Source: Leucocoprinus leucothites (Eukaryota; Basidiomycota; Agaricomycetes; Agaricales; Agaricaceae). From it: DNA of 64,000 nucleotides. Position numbers and translations under genes: made by a program. The DNA lies in NCBI GenBank assembly GCA_013368445.1, contig JAACJO010000027.1:248001-312000 (forward strand), written 5' to 3'. Shown one piece after another: positions 1 to 12,199 of this stretch. Within the stretch, counting starts at the first letter, position 1; each line of letters begins with the position of its first letter. A model generated the notes under the pieces. It was not told where the DNA came from. It did not search any database and was given only the letters and a program-made list of their open reading frames with translations.

Positions 1-1440
1 TTCTCGTTCCTCTTGCCTTTCTCATAAGCATGCACTGTGTCTAACATTTTGTATATTAGCTACTCTCAGCTCTATGGTATGATTCCTAATCTCTTCTGCT
101 TGTCTGGATGGTAAGTCTTCAGCTGTCAGGTCTACCCATTGATCAATTGACACATATTTGTGGGGTTCTCATTCTTCTGATGGATTGTCACTCTCAAAGT
201 ATTGTGAGAGACAATTAGCAATCTTATTGTATTCCCCTTCTATATATATAATATCAAATGAAAATCATGATATATATTCTGTCCATCTGTGTTGGCATTG
301 TGAGAGTTTATGCTGTGTATTGAAGAACTCTAGGGCCTTATGATCAGTGATGATGTGTATTGGGTATCCTACTAGTTTATCTTCCCATTTATTAAGTGCT
401 TCTAATATAGCTAGTATTTCCAGTTCATGTACTGTGTAGTTCTGTTGTGCATTTGTAAACTTCTTCGACATGATACCTGCTGGTTGGCATTTATCCCATG
501 TTGGACCTTGTCCACACATAGTGCCAACACCTGTTTGGGATGCATCACATATTAGCCAAATGGGTTCACCCAATTTAGGGTGTATTGGTTTGAGGATTGG
601 TGTTTGACAGCATATTTGTTTAACCATTTTGAAGCATTGTTGGTGTAAGGGGCACCAGTGGAATGATGTGCCATTCTGTGTGATTGCCATTAAGGGTCCT
701 GTATATGCTGTGACATTGGGGAGGAAGTTTGCAAGGTAGTTAATCAAACCCACAAATCTTTGTACATCATTGTAGTTGCATGGTACCCTCCAGTCTCAGA
801 TATGGACCAATTTGTCCATGTCAGGGTATATACCCTTGTCTGTGATTATATGACCTAGGCAGTCAATTTTTTCGGAATATAGGTCACATTTCTCCCATTT
901 CAGGTATAATTCAGCATCTCTCAATCTCTCAAATACTATACTCAGATGATTTTCATGTTCTTCTATGCTGTCAGAGAAGATGAAGATGTCATCTAAGTAG
1001 ACATGTACAAACAATCCAATAACATCCCAAAACATTGATGTCATCAATCTTTGGAAAGTGGCTAGTGCATTGTAGTCACCTTGCTGCATTATATTGCTCA
1101 CATATGTCCCATAAATTGTGCAAAAGCTGTCTTGTGCATGTCTTCTGGCCTTACTCTTATCTGTTCATATGTATCAGCCAAGTTGATCTTCGATCAAAAC
1201 TTTGCTCTTGCCACATCTTCCCTTATCAATTCTTGATCAGGTAATGGTGTTATATCTTTCACTATATTGTTGTTTCACTGTCTTGCATCAATTACTGATC
1301 ATAGTCTCCTATCCTTCTTTGGCATATACATCATCTGGGCTGCTTGAGGTGCTTGTTTGGGTTGCCACCAATTAGCTTTCTCAATCTTATCAATTTCTGA
1401 TAGAATTGGACTCACATCGATTGTGGGCAAGTGGGCAGGT
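1..1440 (-). pseudogene. Reverse transcriptase and RNase H of element 1
   Basis: The RT palm is read between about 1400 and 796, with the catalytic VYLDD motif in the open stretch 1101-796. The RT connection and RNase H follow in 753-265, including a CDASQTGVG strand, the IMSKKFTNAQQNYTVHELE segment and the ITDHKALEFF motif. Below 264 the frame continues with several stops to the window edge. Above 1101 the frame is recognisable (a KKDRRL..VIDARQ segment) but carries several stops, most of which fit CGA to TGA. No active enzyme can be made. The family copies RNA into DNA for retrotransposition in cytoplasmic particles. Confidence 0.8.
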
Positions 1441-2390
1441 AGTAATGATATTGTTTGTTCTCATCAATCAAATTAATCTCATAGTTCACATCCCTGAATG
1501 GTGGTAATCTGTCTGGGGCTCCTTGTAGTATGTCCTGGTATTCATTGTGCCATTATTTCCATAAGTTCTCTAGGTTCTCTACTGTGTATTTGTTCATTTT
1601 TCTCTTCCCCTTATCTATAGGTGGTCTTTCCTTCTGAAGGTTTTATTTTGTTTCAAATTACTCTTTTATTTTCTTGAAGGGTTCATCCTCTGGGACTTAT
1701 AGTCTCATTATATGGTCATTGGTATGGTTTCTATTCAGTGCTGACCATTGTGGGACTGATATCCCCGATATTTCGTCCTTAGTAGCTAGCTAGTATATGG
1801 ATATGTATTTCTCTTGTTTTTGTGCTGTCCAATGGTCTAACACCATCATGTTCCATTCATTAGGCATCCTTGGGTCATAATATATCTCATAAGGGTTCTG
1901 TTTAAGGTTCATATCACAGATTCTTTTGTTTACTTTTGACTTGTTTTCATTTCTGTTCTGTTCTGTGATCAGCCTCATACTTTCCTCGTGTGTAATCAAG
2001 TCTTCCACTTTTACTTTGGATGATGTCGTTTCACAATATTGTGAGTTATCAATACTGTAGTTTCCCTTATCTGTTCTCATGTCATTCAGTTTCTCATTAT
2101 GTTGCTTTGTATCTATAGGTTTCAGGTCTTCTATCAATAGGGTGGTATGGTCATAAGGGAGTGTTCTTCCCTGTACTTGAGGTTCTTCATCCTTGATGTC
2201 TTCTATATGTATTCCTTGTATGTTCTGTTTCTTTTGTTTCCTATTCTCATTCTCACTGTTCTGAGTTTCCTATAGTCATTTCTTGACCTTATCTGTGGTC
2301 TGATGTCTGCATAATCAGCTATCCAATTCTATTTGTATAGTGAGTGCAGGAATTCTTTTCCCATTGATTTCAATCTCATTTTTCTCAAAG
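1441..2390 (-). pseudogene. Protease-RT linker of element 1
   Basis: This stretch between the protease and RT fragments has no conserved domain that I recognise. Its longest open segment, 2137-1790 on the minus strand, encodes a hydrophilic polypeptide rich in Asn, Lys and Glu. By position it should be the variable spacer found in this Ty3/gypsy lineage between retropepsin and reverse transcriptase. Stops in all frames and low CpG match the decay of its neighbours. Independent function is unlikely. Confidence 0.5.
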
Positions 2391-2722
2391 TCTAGCTTTA
2401 TGTGATTTTTGCACATGAATGGTGTTCCAATGATGGTGTCATATCAGTCAAAGTTAGTGATGTCCACATACGTGGATGCTGTGTGCATGCCTATGTTCAC
2501 CTGTAGTGTTGTTCCATACTTAATTGTTGATCAGCTCCCCACAGTACCCAGCTGTAGTACATGCTGGTCCTTCAGCTCATGTACTTTAATGTTGGCTAAT
2601 TGCACAAATGTGGGGGTTACTCCCATGGTGGTGCTACCTGAATCCCATAGGGCCCATGCTTCAAGTCCCCCAATCTTTACTAATGATGCTAAACATTGTC
2701 TTTGTTCTGCAGTAGGTTGTGG
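2391..2722 (-). pseudogene. Retropepsin domain of element 1
   Basis: The aspartic protease is read on the minus strand with an intact catalytic triad DSG at 2644-2636 inside ALWDSGSTT, a central ANIKVHELKDQHVLQLGT strand and a C-terminal IIGTPFMCKN segment that fits the second protease strand. The reading frame is broken by TGA codons at positions where this family normally has arginine (GS-R-ST and FD-R-YD), which fits CGA to TGA deamination. In intact elements the enzyme cleaves the gag-pol polyprotein during particle maturation. Confidence 0.75.
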
Positions 2723-4260
2723 TCATTTGATTTTCTCTTTGGATTTCACTAATGATATCTTCTTGAACTTGGTGAACCTTTCAGAATCCTGATTGCCCTT
2801 GTCCCTTTGCTTAGATGGGGCTACCAATAGGGCATTCAGATGGTTGCTATTGTCATCTTTGTTATCTGTGTCATCTAGCCATGAGTCAAAATCCTCAACT
2901 TCAATGTCAGTGGTAGTTGCACTTGAACTCTCATCACTGCTCTCAGCAGTGCCTATTTCCTCCCTCTCATTGTCGGTCTCATTGTCAGATTCATACCAAT
3001 TGTCCCCAATTTTTGATGACTTGTCCTCTTTGCCACTTTCGTCATCTGAATTTTGGGAGTGAGCAGCTTGTAGGTGCACTGTCTTATCATCTTTCTTCTT
3101 GGGGTCCTTGTTCCATGGTTTTTTGTACTCCTTCCTAAAAGGTTTTGTTCCCTTAATTTGGTCATCCTTTTTGTTGTTTGTTCTGATTCCTTCTTGTAGT
3201 TTGTCTCATTCATTTCTGTGGGTGTCATCCTTTCTTTTACCTTTCCAATTGTTTGGTTTATTCAGTAAGTTTTGGTTCTTCCACTTATCCTGTTGGTTAT
3301 TGGGTTTATTCATTGGGCATGCCCTTTGGGTCTGTGGTGTTCATGCTCCTTTCCATCCACTCTCTTATCTTGTTTACTCTTGGTGAGTATTGTCTTCTCT
3401 TTCCCAGACTTTGTGAGTGAGTCATAATAGGTGATCATTCCCCTCCAACTCTCATATGATACAGTGTAGTCTAGGAATTCTTCCAGGGTGTTGACTTTGG
3501 GTTGTAAGCCGTTCCTAACTAGGAACTCTTTTTTCATTGCTGATGGTATCCTTTTCAAAAATAGCTCAACTAAATAGTAGTTGTCTGGGTGAATGGTCAT
3601 ATTTGATGCATGTTCTTTTATATTGTCATAGAACTCCTGTACTCTGGCTTCAGGTTTGTACTTAGTTCTTTTCAGGTTCTCATGGGCTTCTTGTGTTGAT
3701 GTTGGGTGTACAAATCAGTCATATAGAGTACAAAGACATTTTTCAAATGTCCAATCTTCCTTTGTGCATGTTGCGCTTATTATGTGTCTAACAATTAGAT
3801 TTTTTGCTTCTCCTCATAGATAGTATACTAGATGCATCATACAAATTCGATCATGTTGGTTATCCAGTCCTCTGAGGCCTCTCAGTGCATAGTCTAGACA
3901 TACAGTGGTAACGAAGCAGTCCAGCTCACTAAATTTGGGGCTTCCATTATATGGTTCTATTCCCCCATCTCCAGGAGATCAATTGGCATTATGTTTATAT
4001 CCTTCAATTCATTCTGGGAGCTGTGATAAGTGGGTGTGCACTATATCTCTAAGTCAATTGTGCATATGTTTGCGGTATTGTTCTGCTGCCTTGCTTATTC
4101 CTGGGTTGGGTCCCACAGATATGTTTCATGCCATTGAACACCTGCACTGTACTTCCAGGCATTGTGGCTCTTCAGTCAATGTCCTAGGTTTGCTTTGTCA
4201 CTGCTCTCAGCTACCTGAATAGTCTCGGACATGATATTTCTCATTTTCTATAGGTACTTC
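2723..4260 (-). pseudogene. Gag core and acidic C-terminal region of element 1
   Basis: The capsid-like core is clearest at 3600-3310 (minus strand), beginning MTIHPDNYYLVELFLKRIPS, and continues upstream to about 4250 through several stops. Toward the protease comes a basic stretch (about 3228-2953), then a strongly acidic Asp/Glu/Ser region (3079-2723). The core-basic-acidic-protease order fits gag of this gypsy lineage. I did not find an intact CCHC zinc knuckle. Frameshifts and stops make it a pseudogene. Confidence 0.6.
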
Positions 4261-4314
4261 CTGTTGTTGTAATTCCTCTTTGAAGGTCACTCTATTCCCT
4301 TTCTGTGAGTTTGA

Positions 4315-6108
4315 TCATGTGTTAGGAGATGTATTGCAGGCAGTTGATTCAAATGGTATGTGTTGCTGTGATTGTAGAAATGAGCATGTACTACTGGTGT
4401 TTCTTATTTGATGTGGTTCTTTTGTCATAGTTGGAGGCTGTGGTAGCAGCCATGGTGAGTTTACTTGTTGTTCTAGTATTGATGCTGATAGTTGTGTTGT
4501 GATAGGGATTGGTAATTGTTGTATTAGTGGTTGATGATCAGCCCCAGTGTGTCTTGATATTGTGGATGCTCTCCACATTGTCTGTGTGAGTGGGGGTAAT
4601 GGCTATGGAGCAGACATTGGATTGCTCTGATCTTGTGGTGGGTGTGACTCATGCCTTATTGAGGTTTGTTCACTCCTTGGTAGTCCCACAGGTTTATTTC
4701 AGTCTGTGCTCCCAAAGATGGTTGGTGCTTGGTTGGGATATAGTAGGTCCCTTGTCCTCTCATTATTTTCCATATTTATGTGATATGAATCATAGAATCT
4801 TGTCAGTGACATCTCTTTGGTTCTCTCCTGTATCAGTGCAGTACCCTGGTGTGTTGTTCAATTCTGATATTGTGGTGTGAGTGGGTCATAGCTGTCCTTT
4901 CTCTCAGGCAGTTGAACCAATTTTCGTTCTTGGCAGGTTCTGGTTAATGTCTTTTGTAGGGTATGTTTATTCTCTATTTGTTGCTGGCGTTCTTGCACTG
5001 TGGTACATTGTTGATACTGATAATTAGGTTCATTTGGTTGTTGAGGTGCAAATAATCCATTGTATGCTTCCTCAATTGTTGGTTGTGTGAGCACTACTGA
5101 TAGTGGTCTTTCTTCCTTAATAAGTGGAATAATTGGCCATGTCCTTGGTGTCAGTTGCTCTACCAGTGAGATTGGTTGGTTCCTCGACCCTTCTTCTTTC
5201 CTCGATGAGTCTGACATCATGCTTGACAATGATGATGAAGTGCATGGGTATCTATCTTTGCTGTATGTCATCTGGTACTTGTTTGATAGCTGACTCATAG
5301 GTGTTTCATTCCCTGGGTTTTTTCTCAGTTTCAATTTCTTATAGGCCATTGCTAGCTGGCCAATGTTTTGGTTTACGTGCTCTGAATAGGCCATGTCTCA
5401 TTTGAAGTCTGTTATTCCCAAACTGATGTAGGTGTCTCAGGTTATCTTCTCAGCTTGTTCTGTTATTTGTTGTTGCCATCATATATCCAATATCATTAAG
5501 ACTCCCCACATAGTTTGGTGTTGGGCATCCTGTAGTTCCTCAGGTGGTAAGGGGGTCATTTCCCTTTCTACTGGTGTATTCTGGGTTGGTGATTCTTGAT
5601 ATCCCCCCCTTGGTGTTATATCACTATGTGAATAGTTTCTTTCATCTTCAGATGGATTCGTCCTTCCTATTCCAGCATTTTCTATCTGTAGTAATTCAAT
5701 TCCTGTTTCATTCTGAATTCTCGGGCTCAATACCTTATCATTATTACTATTATTGTAGATTGAGCTTTGCAACTTGTTAAAGTTTAGGGGGCTTCACAAC
5801 TCATGAGTATTAGAGGGGCTTTGCAACTTGTTGCTCCTTGTGCTGTGTGCATTTGAGGCTCTCATTTGGTCTGTTCTATTTCCTTCTCTCTGTGTTCCAA
5901 TCCCTGTCCACATAGTGTCTTGTAGCCTGAGTCCTTCAGTGCTCTCAAATACCTGACTTGGTATTTGACTGTGTTCTGGTTCAAAGTTGCATGGTTGGTT
6001 ACTAGACATGGGAAATGCCCCAGGGAATGGGTTTGTGGATGATTCCATTTGCTGTGATAGTTGTGATAGGTGTGGAGGGGTTTGTCTCAATTGCTGGGGA
6101 GAGGACAT
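4315..6108 (-). pseudogene. Gag N-terminal Gln/Ser/Pro-rich region of element 1
   Basis: Reading from an ATG at 6108 (MSSPQQLRQTPPHLSQLSQQ), the minus strand gives low-complexity Gln/Ser/Pro/Asn-rich protein through 6108-5794, 5772-5479 and 5394-4858, and more weakly 4578-4315. The segments are separated by single stops or shifts. Low-complexity extended gag N-termini are common in basidiomycete gypsy elements, but no domain is recognisable. I choose 6108 because it is the first ATG followed by uninterrupted composition of this kind. It is decayed and not functional. Confidence 0.5.
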
Positions 6109-6480
6109 GGTAGGTCTTGGTGATATGGCAGTTGTGGTTGTACAAGCTGGTTATTGTCACAGTAGTTTGATTGTTCAATACAATCCATAGATCTAAAAAA
6201 GTGAAACCCACATGGGTTCCCGGTGAGGTACTTAGTCTTCTGACAGAATAGATCTGCATGGGTGGTGGTATTGAAGAAAGTAACTACTGTGACAGGTGTA
6301 GTGTGACTACTACTAAGTACTACAAAGTGTACTACAGAGATAAGTCACACTAGTAAGGATAATGTGCCAGGGTTACAGTCCTAAACACCCAGTCTTGAAC
6401 ATTGGCTCGATCCCCCATCCCTTTGTAACCCAGTTCTTGACATTAATAGGTAGAATAAATGCAATCCTGAGCAACCATTT
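6109..6480. other. No gene seen; possible 5' flank or LTR remnant of element 1
   Basis: This stretch has no convincing coding region. It contains repeats of ACTACTGTGACA-like words and a small inverted repeat around 6203-6222 (GAACCCATGTGGGTT on the minus strand). A 5' LTR of element 1 would be expected near here, but without its 3' partner I cannot delimit one. Confidence 0.3.
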
Positions 6481-6917
6481 GTGGCTCAGCCAGGCCCCAT
6501 TTGCTATTATTATTGCCTGGTGGTGACACTAGGACAACACATCAACATTGACCTTGACACTATAGCTGAGGTTTTTACTCACAATGGCATCGACCCAGCA
6601 TTGGTCAACCATGCATACACACTTGGGATTCAATTCCTAAAACAAGCTTATGTGGATAGCCCCATCCACCAAGTGCTCTATAACAAAGCTGATAATAATT
6701 AGATTCTATACCTCAAACAGAATGGCATTCCACCTGCCATTCCAAAACAAGATGGCTGGATGCAGCCAACTACAATGGACCTTTTGAGTATGCCACTATG
6801 CTGAGCTCAAACCCAGAAAGGAGAAAGGATATCATGAACCACCCCAGATGGAGGAATGTAGGTGCCTCTGTCCACCTATTCTTACCATTGTATTGACACT
6901 ATTCTGAGTTGACACAT
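6481..6917 (+). pseudogene. 5' part of a hypothetical gene split by element 2
   Basis: An open stretch 6481-6702 (73 codons, with a segment DLDTIAEVFTHNGIDPALVN) is followed, after a stop and a frameshift near 6760, by a readable segment NYNGPFEYATMLSSNPERRK that runs to the LTR boundary at 6917. Removing the retrotransposon and one copy of its CACAT target duplication continues this frame into 14921-15199. I do not recognise the protein. It may come from an older mobile element, since this flank is also CpG-poor. Confidence 0.4.
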
Positions 6918-7463
6918 TGTGAAGATTTGCGAAATACTGGCCTTTACTAAGTGCGTGAATGTTACTGAGAGGTCAGTTGTTGGCTTCAGCATATGTGCTG
7001 TGCCCTTCTGATATCATGTCAACTGATTTGGTCTATGAGGAAGATAACAGGCAGTGTGAATTGGAATTCAACACTAAAGGAATAACGGACAGAGAATTCA
7101 GAGTGGAATCTTAGTCAATATTCAGAATGGGTAATACATGAGCTAGTAGCAACATATTTAAGATAACCCGAAATTGGACAAATAATACATAAATATCATG
7201 AAACTCACAATGTGACGATAAATAAATAAACAGATAAACAAAAAGTAAATAGACAATGACAAATGCAATGTGACAGAGAACGACAAACATAAATGGAATG
7301 GCAGAAACAAATATGAGTGCAAATAAAAGGAGGATAGAATGATGAGCACAGACAGGCTGTGAAATATTTATAGAAATGATAGATAATGAAAAATTGTGGG
7401 AATCAGAAATCGAAAAAATGGTAGGAGATCAAATTGGAGAGGTCATGATTGCAGATTGTGACA
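6918..7463 (-). repeat. 3' LTR of element 2
   Basis: This is the 546-bp terminal repeat, starting TGTGAAGATT and ending GTGACA on the plus strand, with the same length as its partner at 14370-14915. Next to it (7467-7476) the minus strand reads AAAGGGGGAA, a polypurine tract directly upstream of the LTR as needed for plus-strand DNA priming. Differences from the partner LTR are mostly transitions at former CpG sites. Confidence 0.92.
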
Positions 7464-7480
7464 GTATTCCCCCTTTAGGA
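7464..7480 (-). other. Polypurine tract of element 2
   Basis: On the minus strand CCTAAAGGGGGAATAC abuts the 3' LTR. The matching tract in element 3 (CTAAGGGGGGAATAC) lies in the identical position. In LTR retrotransposons this purine run resists RNase H and primes second-strand synthesis. Confidence 0.75.
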
Positions 7481-7543
7481 CCAAGCCCTTGAGGACTTAC
7501 TGATCCTTGATCCCTTATCAAGATCATCTTGCCTCCTACCACC

Positions 7544-8750
7544 ATGGCTCCCCACTCCTCGAAGAAAACCCCCAACCTAAGTGCAATGACAAATGATGAA
7601 CTCATGGCCAAGATTCAACATTGGAACACTGAATAGGGAGCAAATGTATGGCCAGCAATGGCTGCAGTGTCGGGAATGATGATAGGTCAACCCAACAACT
7701 GTGTGACAACAAATTCAGCTTCTACTGCGACATGAAGGACCACTAGATTGTGACAGATAGTCCAAAGCAATGATGACAATGATGATGAAGAGGAAGAGTC
7801 ACAGATATCATCGAAAGGTAAGGGGAGAGTGCTGACAAGGGCATCAACATCAGGATTGCATGAAGTAATGGATCATGTATCCATTCCTGTCGCAACGTCG
7901 AGTAGGGCTTTGTCAAGCTTTGCTTGGAAGAAGAACAGTGCCCGTCAGCAGAACCCAACTGATGGGCTACCTTACTGAAAGAGTTATGTGACATGTTCAC
8001 AATGTGTCACTGGGCAGCGGGAGTGTAAGTCGCAGTGTGGATTAGGGAAATGTACATATTGTGTGCAAGCAAAGAAGGGGTGTTATGACCCGCAGGATGA
8101 TCTGAAGAAGGAGGCCTCTAGTCAAGGAGTGAGCTTGTTGCCGATCAGAACAACAACATCAAAAAAAACGAAAAATAACAGTGCCTCCCATGAGTCAACC
8201 ATCACTATTGAGCTCTGGTGATTGGGGATTGAGTTTTGCACCACCTCCATCCACTCAACTGTTGTCCTCTTTGCAGTGGAATCTGCCTGAAATCCCACCC
8301 GCTGTGGATGATGATACATTTGGAGTGATAGAGATTAGGTCACCCATGATCGTCACTGAACAGGACACTAGGATGGTGGTAAGTTTGTTTGCAGATTTGT
8401 GATGCAACGTTACTAAATTCACAATGAAGTCTCCTCAGCCCCTTCTGCCCCAACTATTGCGGGCTCCTGGTCATTCCCCAAGTCTTTCACGAGAAGTTGC
8501 ACAATTATCATCAGCAGTGGACAATCTGGAGATCACAATGAGGGAAAATATGGAGGCACAACTTCAGAATCAGGTTATGTTGCAACAGCAGGTTAGTGCG
8601 TTGGATGAGCAGGTGTCGGCATCGAGGGAGACTACAAGGGTGTTACAGGCACATGGAAGGACACTTGAGAGGCCTGTGGCAATCAAGGAGGCAAAGCTAG
8701 CAATGGCACAGGGATCGAAGGATGGTGCAGGATGTGGGTATTGGAAATGA
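7544..8750 (+). pseudogene. Antisense Zn2Cys6-like gene carried by element 2
   Basis: This gene reads on the plus strand, opposite to gag-pol, between pol and the 3' LTR. It starts at ATG 7544 (CACCATGG context, MAPHSSKK). The frame runs with one TAG and several TGA stops to a cysteine cluster at about 7994-8083 with spacing C-X2-C-X6-C-X8-C-X2-C-X6-C, which fits the fungal Zn(II)2Cys6 consensus. A shift near the A-run at 8161-8177 moves to a second frame (8181-8402, 8424-8750) that ends in a coiled-coil-like segment. Element 3 carries a gene of the same layout. I infer a DNA-binding or structural accessory protein. The present copy is broken. Several of the stops fit CGA or CAG decay. Confidence 0.65.
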
Positions 8751-9055
8751 GGGAAGGAGGGAGTAGGAAGGAAAAGGACTATAAAGAAAAGGACTATGAA
8801 GATTGCTGTCATTGTCATTGTCTCTGCTTTTAGTGAAGAATAATTGTATACTACTCGAATGTTTTTTTTTTGTTTTGTTTTTCTTGTTTTGTAATAAATG
8901 ATATCTTGATGGAATGAAGTGAGTATGGTGTGAAAGAAAAGGAAATCGAAAATGAGATGTTAAGGACTGGGAATATCGACTTGGAATAAAAAGGAATGTT
9001 GCAAAAAACATGCAAAAGAATGTCTGTAAAAGATTGAAAATGATAGTGAGTAGTT

Positions 9056-12000
9056 TTAAAGTGAAGAGAGAGGTCCAGGTTTATTGGGGTACATGTGGTG
9101 GAAGTCAGAAACTAGGTCTATGGCATGTTCGAGCTCTGTCACAGGTAACCACAACTCTGCTTTGTCCGTATCTTTGTAACCAAGCCATACTACTTTGTAA
9201 AGGAGTTTACAAGCACATCGACATCAATCGATCTTTGAATCAACAATGCAATCAACTTCATATTCTGGTTCTCCATCAACCTCCACTGCAGGTGGTGGTG
9301 ATGCGACACGATTTGGAATGGAGCTGGGGGTGAAAGGTTTGAGCATGGAAACATGGAATACAGGATGAACAGCATGCATAGAGTCAGGAAGTCGAAGAGT
9401 AAAAGAATGTGAACCTGGTTGGGAAATAATTTCATAGGGTCCAAGGTATTTTTCAGAGAGTTTCTTCGAAGGTCTCGTCATGCGGAAGTACTGCACTTTG
9501 ACAAAGACCTTATCACCAATCTTAAATGCAGGTACAACAAGACAGCAATCATCAGCATTGGCCTGATAGCAACACTGGGCATGAGCAATTTCTGACTTGA
9601 GAGTCAAATGTAGTTTGTCTAAATCCACAGTGAAGTCACAAGCACGAGCTGATGCGAGATCCCTCTCAGGGTGAACTGTGATATTAGGGTGGTAACCTTT
9701 ATTAGCAAAGAATGGAGAGATACCAGTGGTAGCGGAAGGAGAATTATTGAAAGCAAACTCAGCTATAGGTAATAGGTCGGACCAATTACTCTGTTGGTAG
9801 TTGCAATAAATGTGCAAGTACTGTTCAAGAGTTTGGTTAGTTTGTTCAGTCTGACCATCACCTTCAGGATGATAACCCGATGTGAAGTGTAACTTCATGT
9901 CCAAAGCTTCTCCTAGCAATCAGAAAAAGTGCAAAACAAATTCCAAACTGTGATCAGAGGTAACATTAGCAGGAATACCATGTTTGGAGAAGACATGAAT
10001 GATGAAGAGGTTAGTGAGTTCTGTGGAAGTAATGGTATTGTGAGTTGGAATGAAAATTGCTTGTTTGGTTAGCCTATCCACAATGACCAGAATTGAGTCA
10101 AACCCTGAGGACTTTGGAAGTTTTTCGATGAAATCCATAGAAATTGAATCCCAAGGTCGCGATGGTATGGGAAGTTGCTTGAGAGTTCCATAGGGACAAT
10201 GGCGTCGAGCTTTCGATCTTGAACAGGTAACACAACTTTTGCAGTAATCCTTGACAAAGTCACGGATATTTGGCCACATATACTCATGGTGAACAAGTTC
10301 TAGAGTTTTGTTTTGACCGAAATGGCCAGTGAGTGCATGGTCATGATAGTACTGCAAAATGTGCAAACAAAGATCGTTAGTATCAGGAATGTAGATTCTA
10401 CCATCAAGTAACAAGAAACCCTCGGAGTCTTTGGACCAGGGACCCTCTGGATGAGCGAAATGATCGGAAATAGAATCATCAGTGGAAATAGCAGAAAGAA
10501 TGTCTGTGTGAAGTTGCGAAATGTCCATAATAAGGCCAGCATGCAGCGCAGGTGTATAAAGATATGAAGCATGAATAGAAGTAGAAAGTTGTTTGTTAGT
10601 AAAGACAGGTTGGAAATTGTGAGGATTAACCGTGGTGTAGCCATTATTCCCCCCTTTTGGGTAGACATCCCAATGTCTAGTTAGGGCATCTGGTTTCGTT
10701 CCAAGCTTACCAGGTCTAAATTGAATAACAAGGTTGAACTGTGATAAGAACTCAGACCATCTGGCTTGTCTGTGTGTTAGTATCTTTGTGGTAGAGAAAT
10801 ACTCAAGGTTCCTATGATCAGTGACCACATCGATAGGAAGCACAGTGCCTTTGAGATAATGGTGCCAGATTCGGAATGCTTCAAAAATTGCAAGCAGTTC
10901 CTTGTTGTGGGTGTCGTAGTTAAGCTTGGATGTGGAAAATGTACAGGAATGAAAAGCGATAGGGTGAATATCTCCATCAGGAGCGATGATAGAGAGTATA
11001 GCTGCCAGGGCATAGTCAGAGGCATCAGTTTCCACAATAATTTGTGTATCGGGAATCTAATGGGTAAGAACTGGTGCATGTGTAAAGGCCTCCTTGAGGG
11101 AGTTAAAAGCCTTATGAGCTTTTTTGTTGAAGTTCCACTGTATGTGTTTTCACGTGAGGCGAGTTAGTGGTACAACAATATCAGAATAACCATAAATGAA
11201 ACAATGATAGAAGTTCACGAAACCAAGAAAGGATTGTATGTCCTTGACCTTCTTCAGTTCGGGCCAGTCCTGGATAGTTTTTACCTTTTCTTCTGACATT
11301 TTCAGACCATCTGGAGAAAGAATGTAGCTAAGGTATTCAACTGTGTCAGTATGGAACTCGCATTTATCAGCACAAGCATAAAGGCTGTTTTGGCACAACC
11401 TTTTAAGGACTTCACGAACATGTTTGTGATGTGAATTAATGTCCTCCAAATATATGAGAATATCATCAAGATAAACAGTTACACATGTATCAAGAAGATC
11501 TTTGAAAATGTCGTTCATGAATCGCTGGAAGGCAGCAGGAGCATTGGTGAGACCAAAAGGCATCACAAGCCACTCGAATGAACCATAGCGAGTGTGGAAT
11601 GCAGTTTTCCACTCATTGCCTTCAGCAATACAAACCAAATGATAAGCATGTTGGAGATCAATCTTGGTATAGATACCAGCCTTTTGTGGAGAGTCCAGCA
11701 AGTCAGAAATGAGCGGTAGTGGGTAGCGATTTTTCCTAGTAATTTGGTTAAGACCACGGAAATCAACACAGAGTCGAAGAGAGCCATCTTTCTTTTTGAC
11801 AAAGAGAACAGGAGCACCATGAGGAGAATTAGAAGGTCAAATAAAACCAATGGAAAGATTTTCGTCAATGAATTCTTGGAGTGCAGCAAGCTCAACCTGC
11901 GAAAGTGAATAAATCGTTCTGACAGGAGGAGAAGTGCCTTCCTTGAGATTAATGCCCAAGTTGTAAGGTTGGTGAGGTGGAAGACTGTTAGCATGGGATT

Positions 12001-12160
12001 TACTGAAAACATCTGCAAATTCATGATATTCCAAAGGAATGTTAGAAAGGTCAATGGGATCCTGCAAAGAAGCAGCTCCAGCCACAGATGAGTGCCGGAG
12101 ATCCAGACCAAAACACATAGAGCCAGGTTGATGACAGACACGCACAAATGCAGCTGCACC
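9056..12160 (-). pseudogene. RT, RNase H, integrase and chromodomain of element 2
   Basis: This is one frame on the minus strand. RT runs about 12145-11150 with [19 protein letters not shown] and catalytic [11 protein letters not shown]. RNase H has ETDASDYALAAIL and VTDHRNLEYF (about 11035-10700). Integrase has an HHCC-type finger ending CKSCVTC, then MDFIEKLP and VTSDHSLEF carrying two catalytic acids, and EQTNQ downstream (about 10350-9600). The chromodomain is at 9226-9056 (CKLLYKVVWLGY, WLPVTELEHA), a module that in this family binds histone marks and steers integration. The frame is interrupted only at 11837-11839, about 11150-11152, about 11041, 9920-9922 and 9224-9226. The terminal stop is TAA at 9056-9058. 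Confidence 0.88.
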
Positions 12161-12199
12161 AATCAGTCAAACGTCAGGTTGAGGAGGAGAAGAATCAGG

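Larger units (their letters stand above)
1..6108 (-). mobile_element. Ty3/gypsy retrotransposon 1, decayed and cut by the window edge
   Basis: On the minus strand the order is a Gln/Ser/Pro-rich gag N-terminus, gag core, retropepsin, a linker, reverse transcriptase and RNase H, which is Ty3/gypsy order as far as RNase H. Integrase would lie beyond base 1. The element belongs to a different lineage from the two complete elements downstream: its gag is longer and its protease is of the ALWDSGSTT type. I found no LTR pair, because the 3' end is outside the window and I could not define a 5' LTR above 6108. Many in-frame stops and near absence of CpG mark it as inactive. Confidence 0.8.

Noticed and set aside
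11563..12162. A 199-codon Leu-rich minus-strand ORF
   Set aside because: It is an out-of-frame shadow of the RT region of element 2, whose true frame carries all RT motifs.
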